Of a DNA stretch of 64,000 nt, positions 1-8,671 are shown one piece after another. The stretch is from positions 1 through 64,000 of the forward strand of contig CANMNN010000014.1 in assembly GCA_947499305.1 (NCBI GenBank). The letters run 5' to 3'. Made by a program: the position numbers and the translations under genes. Each line of letters starts with the position of its first letter. Within the stretch, counting starts at the first letter, position 1. The notes under the pieces were generated by a model. It was not told the origin of the DNA, made no database searches, and saw only the letters and a list, made by a program, of their open reading frames with translations. This DNA is from an uncultured Arenicella sp. (GTDB lineage Bacteria > Pseudomonadota > Gammaproteobacteria > Arenicellales > Arenicellaceae).

Positions 1-18
1 GCTACGACTGGTCATCGC

Positions 19-582
19 CTATTTGGCTACAACTACCATCGCCGGTCGCAATAAGCGGTCGTGTAACTGAAAGCCTGCTTGAATAACATTGATCACACAG
101 CCTGACGCTACGTCTTCAGACTCAACCATAGTCATAGCTTGATGTAGGTTCGGATCTAATTTATCGCCTACTTCAGGAGCTATTTCAACCAGCGCATACT
201 TAGCAAACCCAGATTGCAACTGTTTCAAGGTAATACCAACGCCTTCGTGAATACTCTTTATTGCGTCGTCGGCATCGTCAGCCACTTCAACGGCGGCGGC
301 TAATTTTAAGCTATCGAAAACGTTGACCATTTCTTTAGCAAACCCTTCAACAGCAAATTTTCGGCTATTAGCGACTTCTTTCTCAGCACGACGACGCACA
401 TTGTCTTCTTCGGCTTTGGCACGAAGATAAGCATCCTTTAGCTTAGAAATTTCAGCTTGTGCGGTCTCTAGCTCGCTTGCTGGGTCAGTTTGCTCAGTTG
501 CCTCAACGACCTCTTCGGCCTCAACTTCAGCAGTATCTACTTGATTTTCCTCAGGTAAATCTTGGTTTTCTTGTTCAGTCAT
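19..582 (-). CDS. grpE: GrpE, nucleotide exchange factor for DnaK
   Basis: GrpE releases ADP from DnaK in the cytoplasmic Hsp70 cycle. The 187 residues show the family layout: an acidic Glu-rich head (about 1-45), a long charged helix that would form the dimer stalk (about 45-95, containing RRRAEKE), and the C-terminal beta domain with the signature GFQLHDRLLRPAMVVVAK at the very end. Length is normal for the family. The gene reads towards the left edge, where dnaK/dnaJ are frequent neighbours, but only 18 bases remain so this cannot be checked. A sigma-32-like promoter lies 36 bases upstream of the start, which independently supports the call. Confidence 0.97.
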   Translation of the reverse strand: MTEQENQDLPEENQVDTAEVEAEEVVEATEQTDPASELETAQAEISKLKDAYLRAKAEEDNVRRRAEKEVANSRKFAVEGFAKEMVNVFDSLKLAAAVEVADDADDAIKSIHEGVGITLKQLQSGFAKYALVEIAPEVGDKLDPNLHQAMTMVESEDVASGCVINVIQAGFQLHDRLLRPAMVVVAK

Positions 583-617
583 ATTTCTAAAAGTGTGTCC
601 AAAATCGAATGCGTGAA

Positions 618-645
618 TTATGGGGATAGAATCAATAGGTTCAAG
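618..645 (-). promoter_or_regulatory. sigma-32 (heat-shock) promoter of grpE
   Basis: Read on the minus strand, CTTGAAC (645-639) is followed after 13 bases by CCCCATAA (625-618). This matches the RpoH consensus (CTTGAAA, 13-15 bases, CCCCATnT) almost exactly. The -10 element ends 36 bases before the grpE start codon, a normal leader length. It is the expected promoter class for grpE. Confidence 0.85.
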
Positions 646-774
646 GGTTTATCACCATTTTTATGCACAAATTGACGATTTATCCGTCAGGCAACTTTTC
701 AGCATTGAATTTGGCTGATAATCTAGATTGAAATTCTAAATATAAAAACAAACCACTAAATACGAGGATCAAAT

Positions 775-1218
775 ATGGCTGATACATCAAACGCTACTCC
801 AAAGCATTTGTGGGTCGTTGGCATACTTGCGCTTCTTTGGAATAGTGTGGGCGCACTTGATTATGTGATGACGCAAACAAAAAATAAGGCTTATATGTCA
901 GCTGGAAATTTCAGCCAAGAGCAACTCGATTATTTTTACTCAATGCCAACTTGGATGATTTTCGCGTGGGCAACCGCCATTTGGGCAAGCGTGCTAGGCT
1001 CACTTCTTTTGTTGCTTAAGAAAAAGCTCAGCACACCTGTGTTTCTTGTTTCGCTTATTGGTGTTGTGGTAAGCAGTATTTACAGCTACGGCCTTTCAAA
1101 CGGCTATGAAATTATGGGCGGTGCTAGCGCGGCGGCATTCTCAGCAGCGATTTTCTTAATAGCAGTTGCCTTATATCTTTATGCTCGCAAAATGACCAGC
1201 AATGGCGTGCTAAATTAG
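775..1218 (+). CDS. small four-helix membrane protein, function unknown
   Basis: A 147-residue integral membrane protein that I do not recognise. Four hydrophobic segments are visible at about residues 11-30, 58-80, 87-106 and 116-137, with a short soluble loop carrying SAGNFSQEQLDYFYSMPTW between the first and second. Similar small proteins occur in other marine gammaproteobacteria and are sometimes loosely labelled sugar transporter, which I would not rely on. A good ribosome-binding site (GAGGATCAAAT before ATG) supports the start. Its stop codon overlaps the 3' end of dbpA by 9 bases in convergent orientation, so it is probably a single-gene transcript. Confidence 0.75.
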   Translation: MADTSNATPKHLWVVGILALLWNSVGALDYVMTQTKNKAYMSAGNFSQEQLDYFYSMPTWMIFAWATAIWASVLGSLLLLLKKKLSTPVFLVSLIGVVVSSIYSYGLSNGYEIMGGASAAAFSAAIFLIAVALYLYARKMTSNGVLN

Positions 1219-2592
1219 CTTCGCTCTGAAAGATTTCCCTTTGATCTTACCTTGAACAAGTTGCTGTAAGGCAGTTTTTGCCAAAGGCCGATCAACTGCA
1301 ACATAAGCCCAATTGTCTAGCATTTGAATCTTCCCAAGGTTCGCGCCCGTGATTTCGTCGGCCTTGGTTAATGCGCCAACCAAATCTCCAGGACGAAGCT
1401 TTTGACGTTTGCCGCCCTCAACTCGGAGTGTCGACATTTTCGGGCGCTCAGGCGACTGATTTAAAAGCTCCAGAGGGGGCAACATGCTCTGGCGAATTTC
1501 GGTATTCAAATAAGCTTCGAGCTGATCCACTCTAAACTGCTCAGATACTTGAAACAAGGAGCATGCTTGACCTTTCTCTCCCGCTCGACCGGTGCGGCCG
1601 ATACGGTGCGTGTATACCTCAAGTTCTCTAGGCAAGTGATAGTTAAAGACTAAGGCAAGCGAGTCGATATCCAAGCCTCGTGCGGCCACATCTGTAGCCA
1701 CGAGTGTATTTATACTGCCGTTGGCGAAACGAACCAGAGTTTGATCCCTATCTTTCTGCTCCATGTCACCATGCAAAGCCGCAGCGCTAAAGCCACTACT
1801 CTTAAGCGCTCCGGCGATAGTTTGAGTGTCTTGGCGGGTATTGCAAAACACTACCGACTGCTTACCACTATTGTCGAGTAGCAAGAGTTTCAAAGACTGC
1901 AACCGGTCTTTCTCATTTTCGACCAGGAAAAATGCCTGATCAACCCTCACTGTGTCTTGCGTTGGCGCAACTTCGGCCATGCTTGGGTTTTGCATGATTT
2001 TTTCGGCAATCGCCTTAATACCCTTAGGATAGGTTGCGCTAAATAATAATGTTTGCCGCTTGGTTGGTACTGCGTCAATAATCGCTTCTAAAGTTTTTTG
2101 AAAGCCCATATCAAGCATGCGATCAGCCTCATCTAAAACTAAGGTCGACATGTTGGCAAGATCTAAGGAACCTTTACCTAAAAGATCATCAATGCGCCCT
2201 GGCGTTCCGACAACAATGTGGGCACCTTTCTCCAACGAAGCGATCTGCGATTTAATTGGTGTGCCTCCATACACTGTAACGACTTTCACATTGGCAATGC
2301 CTCTGGCTAAGCGACGAATTTCACCAGATACTTGCTCCGCAAGCTCGCGAGTAGGACACAACACCAAAGATTGAACCTTAAATAGCTTGGCATCTAACTT
2401 GTTCAACAAGCCCAACCCAAATGCCGCGGTTTTGCCCGAGCCGGTTTGGCCTTGAGCAATAACGTCTTTACCCGACAAAATCATTGGTAGGCTCTGCGCT
2501 TGAATTGCGGTCATTGAGTTAAACCCCAAAGACGCCAAGTTATTGTGCAGCTCAGGGTTGAGCGAGAGCGATGAAAAGTGATAATCAGACAT
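1210..2592 (-). CDS. dbpA: ATP-dependent RNA helicase DbpA (DEAD-box)
   Basis: DbpA is a DEAD-box helicase acting late in 50S assembly, directed to hairpin 92 of 23S rRNA. All helicase motifs are visible: GQTGSGKT, PTRELA, VLDEADR, SAT, RGLDI and HRIGRTGR. The C-terminal 70 residues (KLRPGDLVGAL through KGKSFRAKL) form the RNA-binding domain that separates DbpA from other DEAD-box proteins. An open frame extends 24 codons further upstream, but the homologous part begins at MSDYHFSSL, so I place the start at 2592 (460 residues). It converges with the small membrane protein gene. Confidence 0.95.
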   Translation of the reverse strand: MSDYHFSSLSLNPELHNNLASLGFNSMTAIQAQSLPMILSGKDVIAQGQTGSGKTAAFGLGLLNKLDAKLFKVQSLVLCPTRELAEQVSGEIRRLARGIANVKVVTVYGGTPIKSQIASLEKGAHIVVGTPGRIDDLLGKGSLDLANMSTLVLDEADRMLDMGFQKTLEAIIDAVPTKRQTLLFSATYPKGIKAIAEKIMQNPSMAEVAPTQDTVRVDQAFFLVENEKDRLQSLKLLLLDNSGKQSVVFCNTRQDTQTIAGALKSSGFSAAALHGDMEQKDRDQTLVRFANGSINTLVATDVAARGLDIDSLALVFNYHLPRELEVYTHRIGRTGRAGEKGQACSLFQVSEQFRVDQLEAYLNTEIRQSMLPPLELLNQSPERPKMSTLRVEGGKRQKLRPGDLVGALTKADEITGANLGKIQMLDNWAYVAVDRPLAKTALQQLVQGKIKGKSFRAKLI

Positions 2593-2783
2593 AGAAATAC
2601 CAAGCCAATAAAGAACGGATGAAATAATTGACGCGATAGTACCTCGAGCAGCTCCGAAACGCATTTATTCATAGCGAAAAAATACGTACACTGACCTCAA
2701 TGTGATTATTGCAGCTTATCCATAGCAGCGCCCTCCTTTTTATAAGACCCGCTTTTAAACTAGCAAAGGATTGACCACCAATT

Positions 2784-4037
2784 TTGAACGACTCAATAGA
2801 TTCACTTTCGACGAACCCAAACGCCGCAAAAAAAACTTCGATGCTATTCATCGTCATCACGGTGATGCTTGATGCAATGGGCATTGGTTTAGTTATTCCT
2901 GTAATGCCAGAATTAATCCGCGAAGTAGGCAATGTTTCGATGGCTGACGCGGCCTTGTGGGGCGGATTGCTTACGTTTAGCTACGCTGCGATGCAGTTTC
3001 TATTTGGGCCATTTTTAGGCAATTTATCGGACCGATATGGTCGTAGGCCCGTGCTAATTATTTCGCTCATTTTTATGGGCGTCGACTACTTCGTCATGGC
3101 AATTGCACCAAGCCTGTTTCTATTGTTTTTAGCTCGAGTGGTCTCTGGCGTTAGTGGTGCAACCTACTCTACCGCGGCCGCATATTTATCTGATATCTCG
3201 GCCAAGGGAGAACGGTCTACGAACTTTGGTTACATTGGCGGCGCATTTGGTATCGGCTTTGTATTAGGCCCCGCGATTGGCGGCTTGCTCGCGGAGTTTG
3301 GTACACGAATGCCTTTTATCGTTGCCGGTGGTTTGGCAATAGCAAACGCGATCTTTGGGTTACTCGTGCTACCTGAAACTCTCCCATCTGAAAAAAGGAG
3401 AAAATTCGAATGGCGTCGTACTAACCCGTTTCTTGCATTAATGAGGATTCGCAACTTACCAACGGTTGGTAGCCTAATGTTTGTTGTGTTTTTCTACTCA
3501 ACAGCGAATGGTGTTTACCCTTCAATTTGGAGCTTTTTCACTATCGAGAAATTCGCATGGGAACCCTCAATGGTTGGTATTAGCTTAGCGGTATATGGCA
3601 TTTGTTCGGCTTTGATACAGATCTATGTACTCGGAATAGCAATTAAAAAAATCGGCGTCGAACGTACCGCCGTTTTCAGCATGGTCATCTCGATCGGCGC
3701 TTTGGCATTTCTTACTATAGTGGATAATCCGGTACTTGTATTTCTCGGCATGCCAATAACGGCACTAGGGGGGCTTGTGGGGCCTGCACTACAAGGAATG
3801 ATGGCAGATCAAGTTAATGATGATGAGCAAGGGGAGCTACAAGGAGTTTTTGCCTCAGTACTTGCGATAGCGGCCATAATTAGTCCATTGATTATGACCT
3901 ACACTTTTCAACAATTCACCAAGCAAGGGGCCAATTTCTATCTACCCGGAGCCCCCTTCGCGGCCGCGGCCATATTGGCTTTAGTCGCTCTTGGAGTGTT
4001 TTACTTTAGCCGCGCAGAGCGTGAGCCAACCGACTAG
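2784..4037 (+). CDS. MFS drug-efflux transporter, TetA-like
   Basis: A 12-helix major facilitator of the DHA1 type, probably exporting a toxic compound by proton antiport. DAMGIGLVIPVMPELI in helix 1 and GNLSDRYGRRPVL (motif A, loop 2-3) are characteristic of the TetA/tetracycline-exporter branch. Length (417) is normal for that branch, whose members export many substrates besides tetracycline. The start is uncertain: 2784 is a TTG codon 13 bases after AAGGA, and the first in-frame ATG is 19 codons later, just before helix 1. The stop lies 7 bases from the convergent glucosidase gene. No adjacent regulator is dedicated to it. Confidence 0.88.
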   Translation: MNDSIDSLSTNPNAAKKTSMLFIVITVMLDAMGIGLVIPVMPELIREVGNVSMADAALWGGLLTFSYAAMQFLFGPFLGNLSDRYGRRPVLIISLIFMGVDYFVMAIAPSLFLLFLARVVSGVSGATYSTAAAYLSDISAKGERSTNFGYIGGAFGIGFVLGPAIGGLLAEFGTRMPFIVAGGLAIANAIFGLLVLPETLPSEKRRKFEWRRTNPFLALMRIRNLPTVGSLMFVVFFYSTANGVYPSIWSFFTIEKFAWEPSMVGISLAVYGICSALIQIYVLGIAIKKIGVERTAVFSMVISIGALAFLTIVDNPVLVFLGMPITALGGLVGPALQGMMADQVNDDEQGELQGVFASVLAIAAIISPLIMTYTFQQFTKQGANFYLPGAPFAAAAILALVALGVFYFSRAEREPTD

Positions 4038-4044
4038 ACCCACG

Positions 4045-5436
4045 TTAACTTACGCTTAACAACTGCCTAAACCATTTAGCACTTTGTTTTGGTGTTCTCT
4101 CGCCCGTATCAAAATCAACATGATGAATACCAAAACGTTTGTCATAGCCCGATGCCCACTCAAAATTATCCATAAAAGACCAGGCGAAGTAGCCTTTTAG
4201 GTTTACACCACCATCTATTGCGTTCGCGCACTCCTCTAAATAGCTCGCGTAAAAATCAACTCGACGAGTATCATTCACTTCACCACCCACAAGCTCATCG
4301 TCGTACGCACAACCGTTTTCGGTAATGTAAATATCTGGATTACCATACCTGTCTGCTATCCAGTGCAATAGTTTTCGACAACCCCACGGGACAACAGCCC
4401 ATTGCATATCAGTGGTTTGCCAAGAATCATCAACCGATAGATCGAGGCCCTGGTCCTCATTCAGCCCACCATTGCCGTACACACTCTGTTCTGCAGTATC
4501 ACCATTTGCCTCTGCGGCGTACATCGTGGTGTAGTGATTTAAGCCAAAAAAGTCGCTCGAGCCAAATATCAAGTTTCTGTGCTCTTCAGTAATCAGGGGT
4601 AGACGTTCACCGACGCCGGTTTTCATACATTCAGGGTAATCACCGAGGTAGATTGGGTCAGCGAACCATCCAAGAAAGAACTCCAGGGCCCGCTGAGCTG
4701 CCGCCTTATCTTGCGCACTATCACTGAGCGGCTCTCGCCAGTCGCAATTGTTAGTAATACCGATCAAACCACCCTGCTCAGCTTGAAACTGCGATCGATA
4801 CACCTTGACCGCTTTTGCATGTGCTAAGAGTAAGTTATGACCAGCAATATATGGTTCACTGGTCGAATTATGCCCAGGCGCGAAAACGCCCTGACCGTAA
4901 CCAAGAATGGCAACAACCCATGCTTCGTTAATGGTAATCCAACGTTTTACTCTATCACCGAAGGCATTAAAACAAACCTCGGTGTAGTCAGCAAAACGAT
5001 CAGATATAGAGTCTGACAACCAGCCGCCTTCGGACTCTTCCAAGTGTTGTGGTAGATCCCAGTGATACAACGTCGCCCAAGGTTCAATACCATGATCTAT
5101 GCAACAATCAATCAACGAGTTATAAAAATCGATACCAGCTTGATTAATCGAATCGCTCATACCGTTCGGTAAGACTCTCGACCATGAAATCGAAAAACGA
5201 TAAGCCTTGACGCCCATTTGCGCCATCAATTGAATATCTTCTTCGAAGCGATGATAGTGATCACAAGCAATAAGGCCTGAATCACCGTTGGATACTTTTC
5301 CGGGCGTTTCACAAAAAACGTCCCAAATCGATTTTCCGCGACCGTCTTTGTCGGCAGCCCCTTCAATTTGATACGAAGACGTGGCGGTTCCCCACACAAA
5401 TTCTTTGGGAAAACGTAAAGCTAAATTCATTTTCAA
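4045..5436 (-). CDS. beta-glucosidase, glycoside hydrolase family 1
   Basis: A cytoplasmic retaining beta-glycosidase (463 residues, no signal peptide). The N-terminal GH1 signature FVWGTATSSYQIEGA is at residues 13-27. The acid/base glutamate lies in TINEAW (canonical TxNEP, here with Ala for Pro) and the nucleophile in YITENG. It starts 8 bases after the symporter stop codon, so the two are almost certainly co-transcribed: the symporter imports a beta-glucoside or oligosaccharide and this enzyme hydrolyses it. The LacI regulator upstream presumably controls both. The exact sugar cannot be read from sequence. Confidence 0.93.
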   Translation of the reverse strand: MKMNLALRFPKEFVWGTATSSYQIEGAADKDGRGKSIWDVFCETPGKVSNGDSGLIACDHYHRFEEDIQLMAQMGVKAYRFSISWSRVLPNGMSDSINQAGIDFYNSLIDCCIDHGIEPWATLYHWDLPQHLEESEGGWLSDSISDRFADYTEVCFNAFGDRVKRWITINEAWVVAILGYGQGVFAPGHNSTSEPYIAGHNLLLAHAKAVKVYRSQFQAEQGGLIGITNNCDWREPLSDSAQDKAAAQRALEFFLGWFADPIYLGDYPECMKTGVGERLPLITEEHRNLIFGSSDFFGLNHYTTMYAAEANGDTAEQSVYGNGGLNEDQGLDLSVDDSWQTTDMQWAVVPWGCRKLLHWIADRYGNPDIYITENGCAYDDELVGGEVNDTRRVDFYASYLEECANAIDGGVNLKGYFAWSFMDNFEWASGYDKRFGIHHVDFDTGERTPKQSAKWFRQLLSVS

Positions 5437-5444
5437 GGCCCTAT

Positions 5445-7283
5445 TTATGCAGCTTTAGCTGTTTTAGGTAGTTTGTCGTACCACGTCCTTTTCAGAACAA
5501 GCGATGTAACGATTGCGATGGTAGCGGTAACTGCAATTGGAACGGCCTCCTGCAATACGAGGTATATAGGAAGAATTACTAAAGAAGTCTGCCAAACGAC
5601 GCCAACCAATACGTTGAACGCGTCATTTTTGAAATTTGTATTGGGCTGGAATGACGGATCCTCAGCCATTACCTTTTCTTTAATTGGGCCCCAGAACCCC
5701 CACGGCTTAACATTCTTATAGAAGCTCTTAAGAACCTCTTCATCAACTGGTTTAGTCAATAATGTTCCGGCAATACAGCCAATTAGGGCAAGTAATAACA
5801 TTAATGGAAACGTGTATAAATCGAGCACGCCATCAAAGATAAATCGAAATGATAGGGCTGGCACGAGACCGCCGACCATGCCCCAGAAAAAGCCCGATCC
5901 GTTAAAACGCCACCAGTACCACTTAAGAACATTCGCGGCGACGTAGCTGCCGTAGAGACCACCAACAATCCACTGCAACACATCGTTCACATCTTTAGCA
6001 AAGAAGCCGAGAACGATGCTCAACAACACCATCGCTAAGCCAGCTAGCCGGTTGACGGTCATAATGCTCTTACTCGATGCGTTTGGGTTCACATGCTTTA
6101 CGTAAATATCATTTACTAAGTAAGCTTGAGTAGCATTCAGGGTACCTGCGAATGTCGACATAAACGCCGCCAGCAAACCAGCGAGCAGCAGACCCAATAA
6201 GCCTGTCGGTGCGAATTCGCTGATAGCAGATGGTAAGATTTGTTCGAAATCGATTTGGCCATTAACCAGCAAATCGAGTTTATCAAAATTGATAATAGCC
6301 AACACACCAAAGCCTGCGATCATAAAATAACGCAAAGGCATTAGAATCAAACTCACCGAGCCACTCATTAAAGCCGCTTCACGAGGAGATTTTGTCGATA
6401 AAATCTTCTGCATATCATAAGTCGGTGCTGGGCCAGCTAAGCTACCCAGTACGCCTTTAAAAATCATCATCATGAAGAAAATAGTGAACAAACTAAATCC
6501 ATCACTGGCGATTTTCTCATTCACCTCAGGAATGATTTGATTCCAATCCAAATCAAGTTGCATGCCAAAGAAAGGCGTCATCCAACCATCGGGAACAATC
6601 AACGGGTTATCGTTAATTGCCATCATTGCCAGTGCGCCAATAGCAATAGCGGCAATGGCCATCAGCACGAATTGAATTACGTCGGCCCAGACAATGCTCA
6701 TCATTCCGCCTAGTAAGGAATAAAACACTGCGAAACAGGTGAGTAAGATACCGTAGAAATGGGGTACATACTCAGGCGCGACGTTAAAGGGCACATAGGG
6801 AGCAGTTACTTCCCAAGGAATAAAAATTTCAACAAATTTTCCAACCCCGATGAAGCCATAGGCTAAATAGCCTAGCCCCATAATGATTGCGAACACAACA
6901 ATTACGGTGTGCGATGCATTTGCAGATGAATCGTAACCGAAACGAGTACCTATCCATTCGGCGCCGGTAGAAACGTTTGATCGGCGCAACCACATCGACA
7001 AAAACACCATCAGGAATATCTGATTAAACACTGGCCATAACCAGGGAATCCAAGCACTTTTTAAGCCATACACAAACAGCAGAGTAACAAGCCACATGGT
7101 GCCTGAGATATCGAACATACCAGAGGCGTTTGATAACCCAAGCATGTACCAGGGCATTTTATTGCCGCCGAGCATATAGTCTTTTTTAGAACGTTCCGCG
7201 CGCTTCTTTAACAAAAGACCGATAGCAACGGTAGCCAATAGATAGACGAGAATTATTGAGAGATCGAGTAATGCGAGCTTCAT
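5445..7283 (-). CDS. sodium:solute (sugar) symporter, SSS family
   Basis: A 612-residue inner-membrane transporter of the solute:sodium symporter family, with about 14 hydrophobic segments and the typical N-terminal pattern KDYMLGGNKMPWYMLGLSNASGMF. Family members couple sodium influx to uptake of sugars, nucleosides, amino acids or organic acids. The co-directional GH1 glucosidase 8 bases downstream and the divergent LacI gene make a beta-glucoside or related sugar the likely cargo. The C-terminal third includes a long soluble stretch (KPWGFWGPIKEKVMAEDPSF) before two final helices, as in larger sugar-type SSS proteins. Confidence 0.9.
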   Translation of the reverse strand: MKLALLDLSIILVYLLATVAIGLLLKKRAERSKKDYMLGGNKMPWYMLGLSNASGMFDISGTMWLVTLLFVYGLKSAWIPWLWPVFNQIFLMVFLSMWLRRSNVSTGAEWIGTRFGYDSSANASHTVIVVFAIIMGLGYLAYGFIGVGKFVEIFIPWEVTAPYVPFNVAPEYVPHFYGILLTCFAVFYSLLGGMMSIVWADVIQFVLMAIAAIAIGALAMMAINDNPLIVPDGWMTPFFGMQLDLDWNQIIPEVNEKIASDGFSLFTIFFMMMIFKGVLGSLAGPAPTYDMQKILSTKSPREAALMSGSVSLILMPLRYFMIAGFGVLAIINFDKLDLLVNGQIDFEQILPSAISEFAPTGLLGLLLAGLLAAFMSTFAGTLNATQAYLVNDIYVKHVNPNASSKSIMTVNRLAGLAMVLLSIVLGFFAKDVNDVLQWIVGGLYGSYVAANVLKWYWWRFNGSGFFWGMVGGLVPALSFRFIFDGVLDLYTFPLMLLLALIGCIAGTLLTKPVDEEVLKSFYKNVKPWGFWGPIKEKVMAEDPSFQPNTNFKNDAFNVLVGVVWQTSLVILPIYLVLQEAVPIAVTATIAIVTSLVLKRTWYDKLPKTAKAA

Positions 7284-7397
7284 TAACTATTCCTTTGGAT
7301 GGTCAAGCAACTATGTTGCTATGCGTTTTATTATTGTTGTATTGAGCTTCTATATTTTATAAACCACCAACAATCTGATGCGTTGGAGCTTTTTATT

Positions 7398-7409
7398 TTA
7401 AGCGCTGAA
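7398..7409. promoter_or_regulatory. possible second LacI-family operator
   Basis: TTAAGCGCTGAA is palindromic apart from one base pair and has the AGCGCT centre seen in several LacI-family operators. It lies 31 bp from the perfect palindrome at 7429-7440, roughly three helical turns, on the symporter side. A weak call supported by position only. Confidence 0.35.
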
Positions 7410-7428
7410 CAATATATCACATCACAAT

Positions 7429-7440
7429 GTAAACGTTTAC
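7429..7440. promoter_or_regulatory. LacI-family operator, perfect palindrome
   Basis: GTAAACGTTTAC is a perfect 12-bp palindrome with a central CG, the classic shape of a LacI/GalR-family operator. It lies in the 261-bp divergent region between the symporter start (7283) and the LacI start (7545). The natural reading is that the LacI protein binds here to repress symporter-glucosidase transcription and its own. Confidence 0.7.
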
Positions 7441-7544
7441 CTAAATTATCTAGCGAATGCTATTTTGTGATGAAATGTGCGCGAGATATCAAAAGCGATA
7501 GTAATGTACAATCAAGAAATTAATAACAAAACAAAGCAAGATCT

Positions 7545-8570
7545 ATGGCCGATATCGGAATAAAACAGCTCGCCAAAATTCTAGGTATTTCTACAGCATC
7601 GGTCTCGCGTGCGCTAAACAACCCTGAACGTGTCTCAGATGCCATGCGCAAACGCGTTCAAGATGCGGCGAAACAAACCGGCTATCGTCCAAACAAAATG
7701 GGCGCGAGCCTGCGCACCGCTAAGACTAAAAACATCATCGTGATTATTCCCGATATTAGCGACACATTTAACTCTGGTGTTATCCGCTCAATCGAACGAA
7801 CTGCGTCTGATCGCGGATATTCTGTTCTTTTTGGCGACACACAAGGCATTCGTGAATCGGAGATAGGTTATGGAGACATGGTAAGAACACGTCAGGCCGA
7901 TGGCATTATTTGCTTCTCTCATAATCTACCTTTCAGTGACGCCGACCTTGATTCAGACAATTTCAAAATGCCGCCAATAGTTAATTCGTGCGAACAACTT
8001 CAATCATTGCAACTTGCTGGGCGTTCGATACCATTAGTTACCATCGACAATGTTGCGGCAGGAAGAGAAATTGCAAAACATTTGCTCGACTTAGGACACC
8101 GTGAAATCGCCGTGATTACTGGCGACATTGACTCTCCCAGCACACAGCAAAGGTTATTGGGGTATAAGTTAGCACTAAAAGAAGCCGGTCTTGAATTTAA
8201 CCCTGCACTTGTGTTCGAGGGTGAGTACACACTCGAGGCAGGAAGCTCAACAACCTTAGAAATCCTAAGCGAGCCGCAGCGGCCAAGCGCAATACTCTGT
8301 ATGTGTGATGAAACAGCGCTAGGTTGCCTGTATACGCTCAAAGAAAACAATATCAGCGTGCCAAGCGACATCTCAGTGGTCGGTTTCGATGACATAAAAT
8401 TTGCGAGATACTTTTCTCCCGCATTAACGACTGTGGCACAGCCAGTAGATGATATTGGAAGGCAGTGTGTCGAGATTTTATTAGACGTAATTGACGGTAA
8501 ATCTGTAGCTCAGAAAACAGTGATACTTCCGCACAAGTTGGTGATTCGAGATAGCACCCAAGCAATTTGA
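7545..8570 (+). CDS. LacI-family transcriptional regulator of the sugar module
   Basis: A 341-residue LacI/GalR repressor. The N-terminal helix-turn-helix and hinge (GIKQLAKILGISTASVSRAL to TGYRPN, residues 4-50) are canonical. The periplasmic-binding-protein-like effector domain follows, with NIIVIIPDISDTF and the late VVGFDD and AQPVDDIG elements. It diverges from the symporter-glucosidase pair with a palindromic operator between, so it very likely responds to the imported sugar or its breakdown product. A bidirectional terminator closes the gene. Confidence 0.93.
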   Translation: MADIGIKQLAKILGISTASVSRALNNPERVSDAMRKRVQDAAKQTGYRPNKMGASLRTAKTKNIIVIIPDISDTFNSGVIRSIERTASDRGYSVLFGDTQGIRESEIGYGDMVRTRQADGIICFSHNLPFSDADLDSDNFKMPPIVNSCEQLQSLQLAGRSIPLVTIDNVAAGREIAKHLLDLGHREIAVITGDIDSPSTQQRLLGYKLALKEAGLEFNPALVFEGEYTLEAGSSTTLEILSEPQRPSAILCMCDETALGCLYTLKENNISVPSDISVVGFDDIKFARYFSPALTTVAQPVDDIGRQCVEILLDVIDGKSVAQKTVILPHKLVIRDSTQAI

Positions 8571-8580
8571 GGCCATAGAC

Positions 8581-8617
8581 AAAAAAAACGCCCTCTTTTC
8601 GGAGGGCGTTTTTTTAT
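8581..8617. terminator. bidirectional rho-independent terminator
   Basis: ACGCCCTC (8588-8595) pairs perfectly with GAGGGCGT (8602-8609) across a 6-base loop. The stem is flanked by a run of A on the left and T on the right, so it works for lacI on plus and for the acyl-CoA ligase on minus. Confidence 0.9.
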
Positions 8618-8671
8618 CAAGATCGTCATCAACTACAGCAGCCATGCGCTCTGGCTCAGGTTTTCGATGAT

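Noticed and set aside
7299-7523. 74-codon plus-strand open frame upstream of lacI
   Set aside because: Composition (many Cys, Tyr and Phe) is unlike a real protein, there is no ribosome-binding site, and it runs through the LacI operator and the symporter promoter region.
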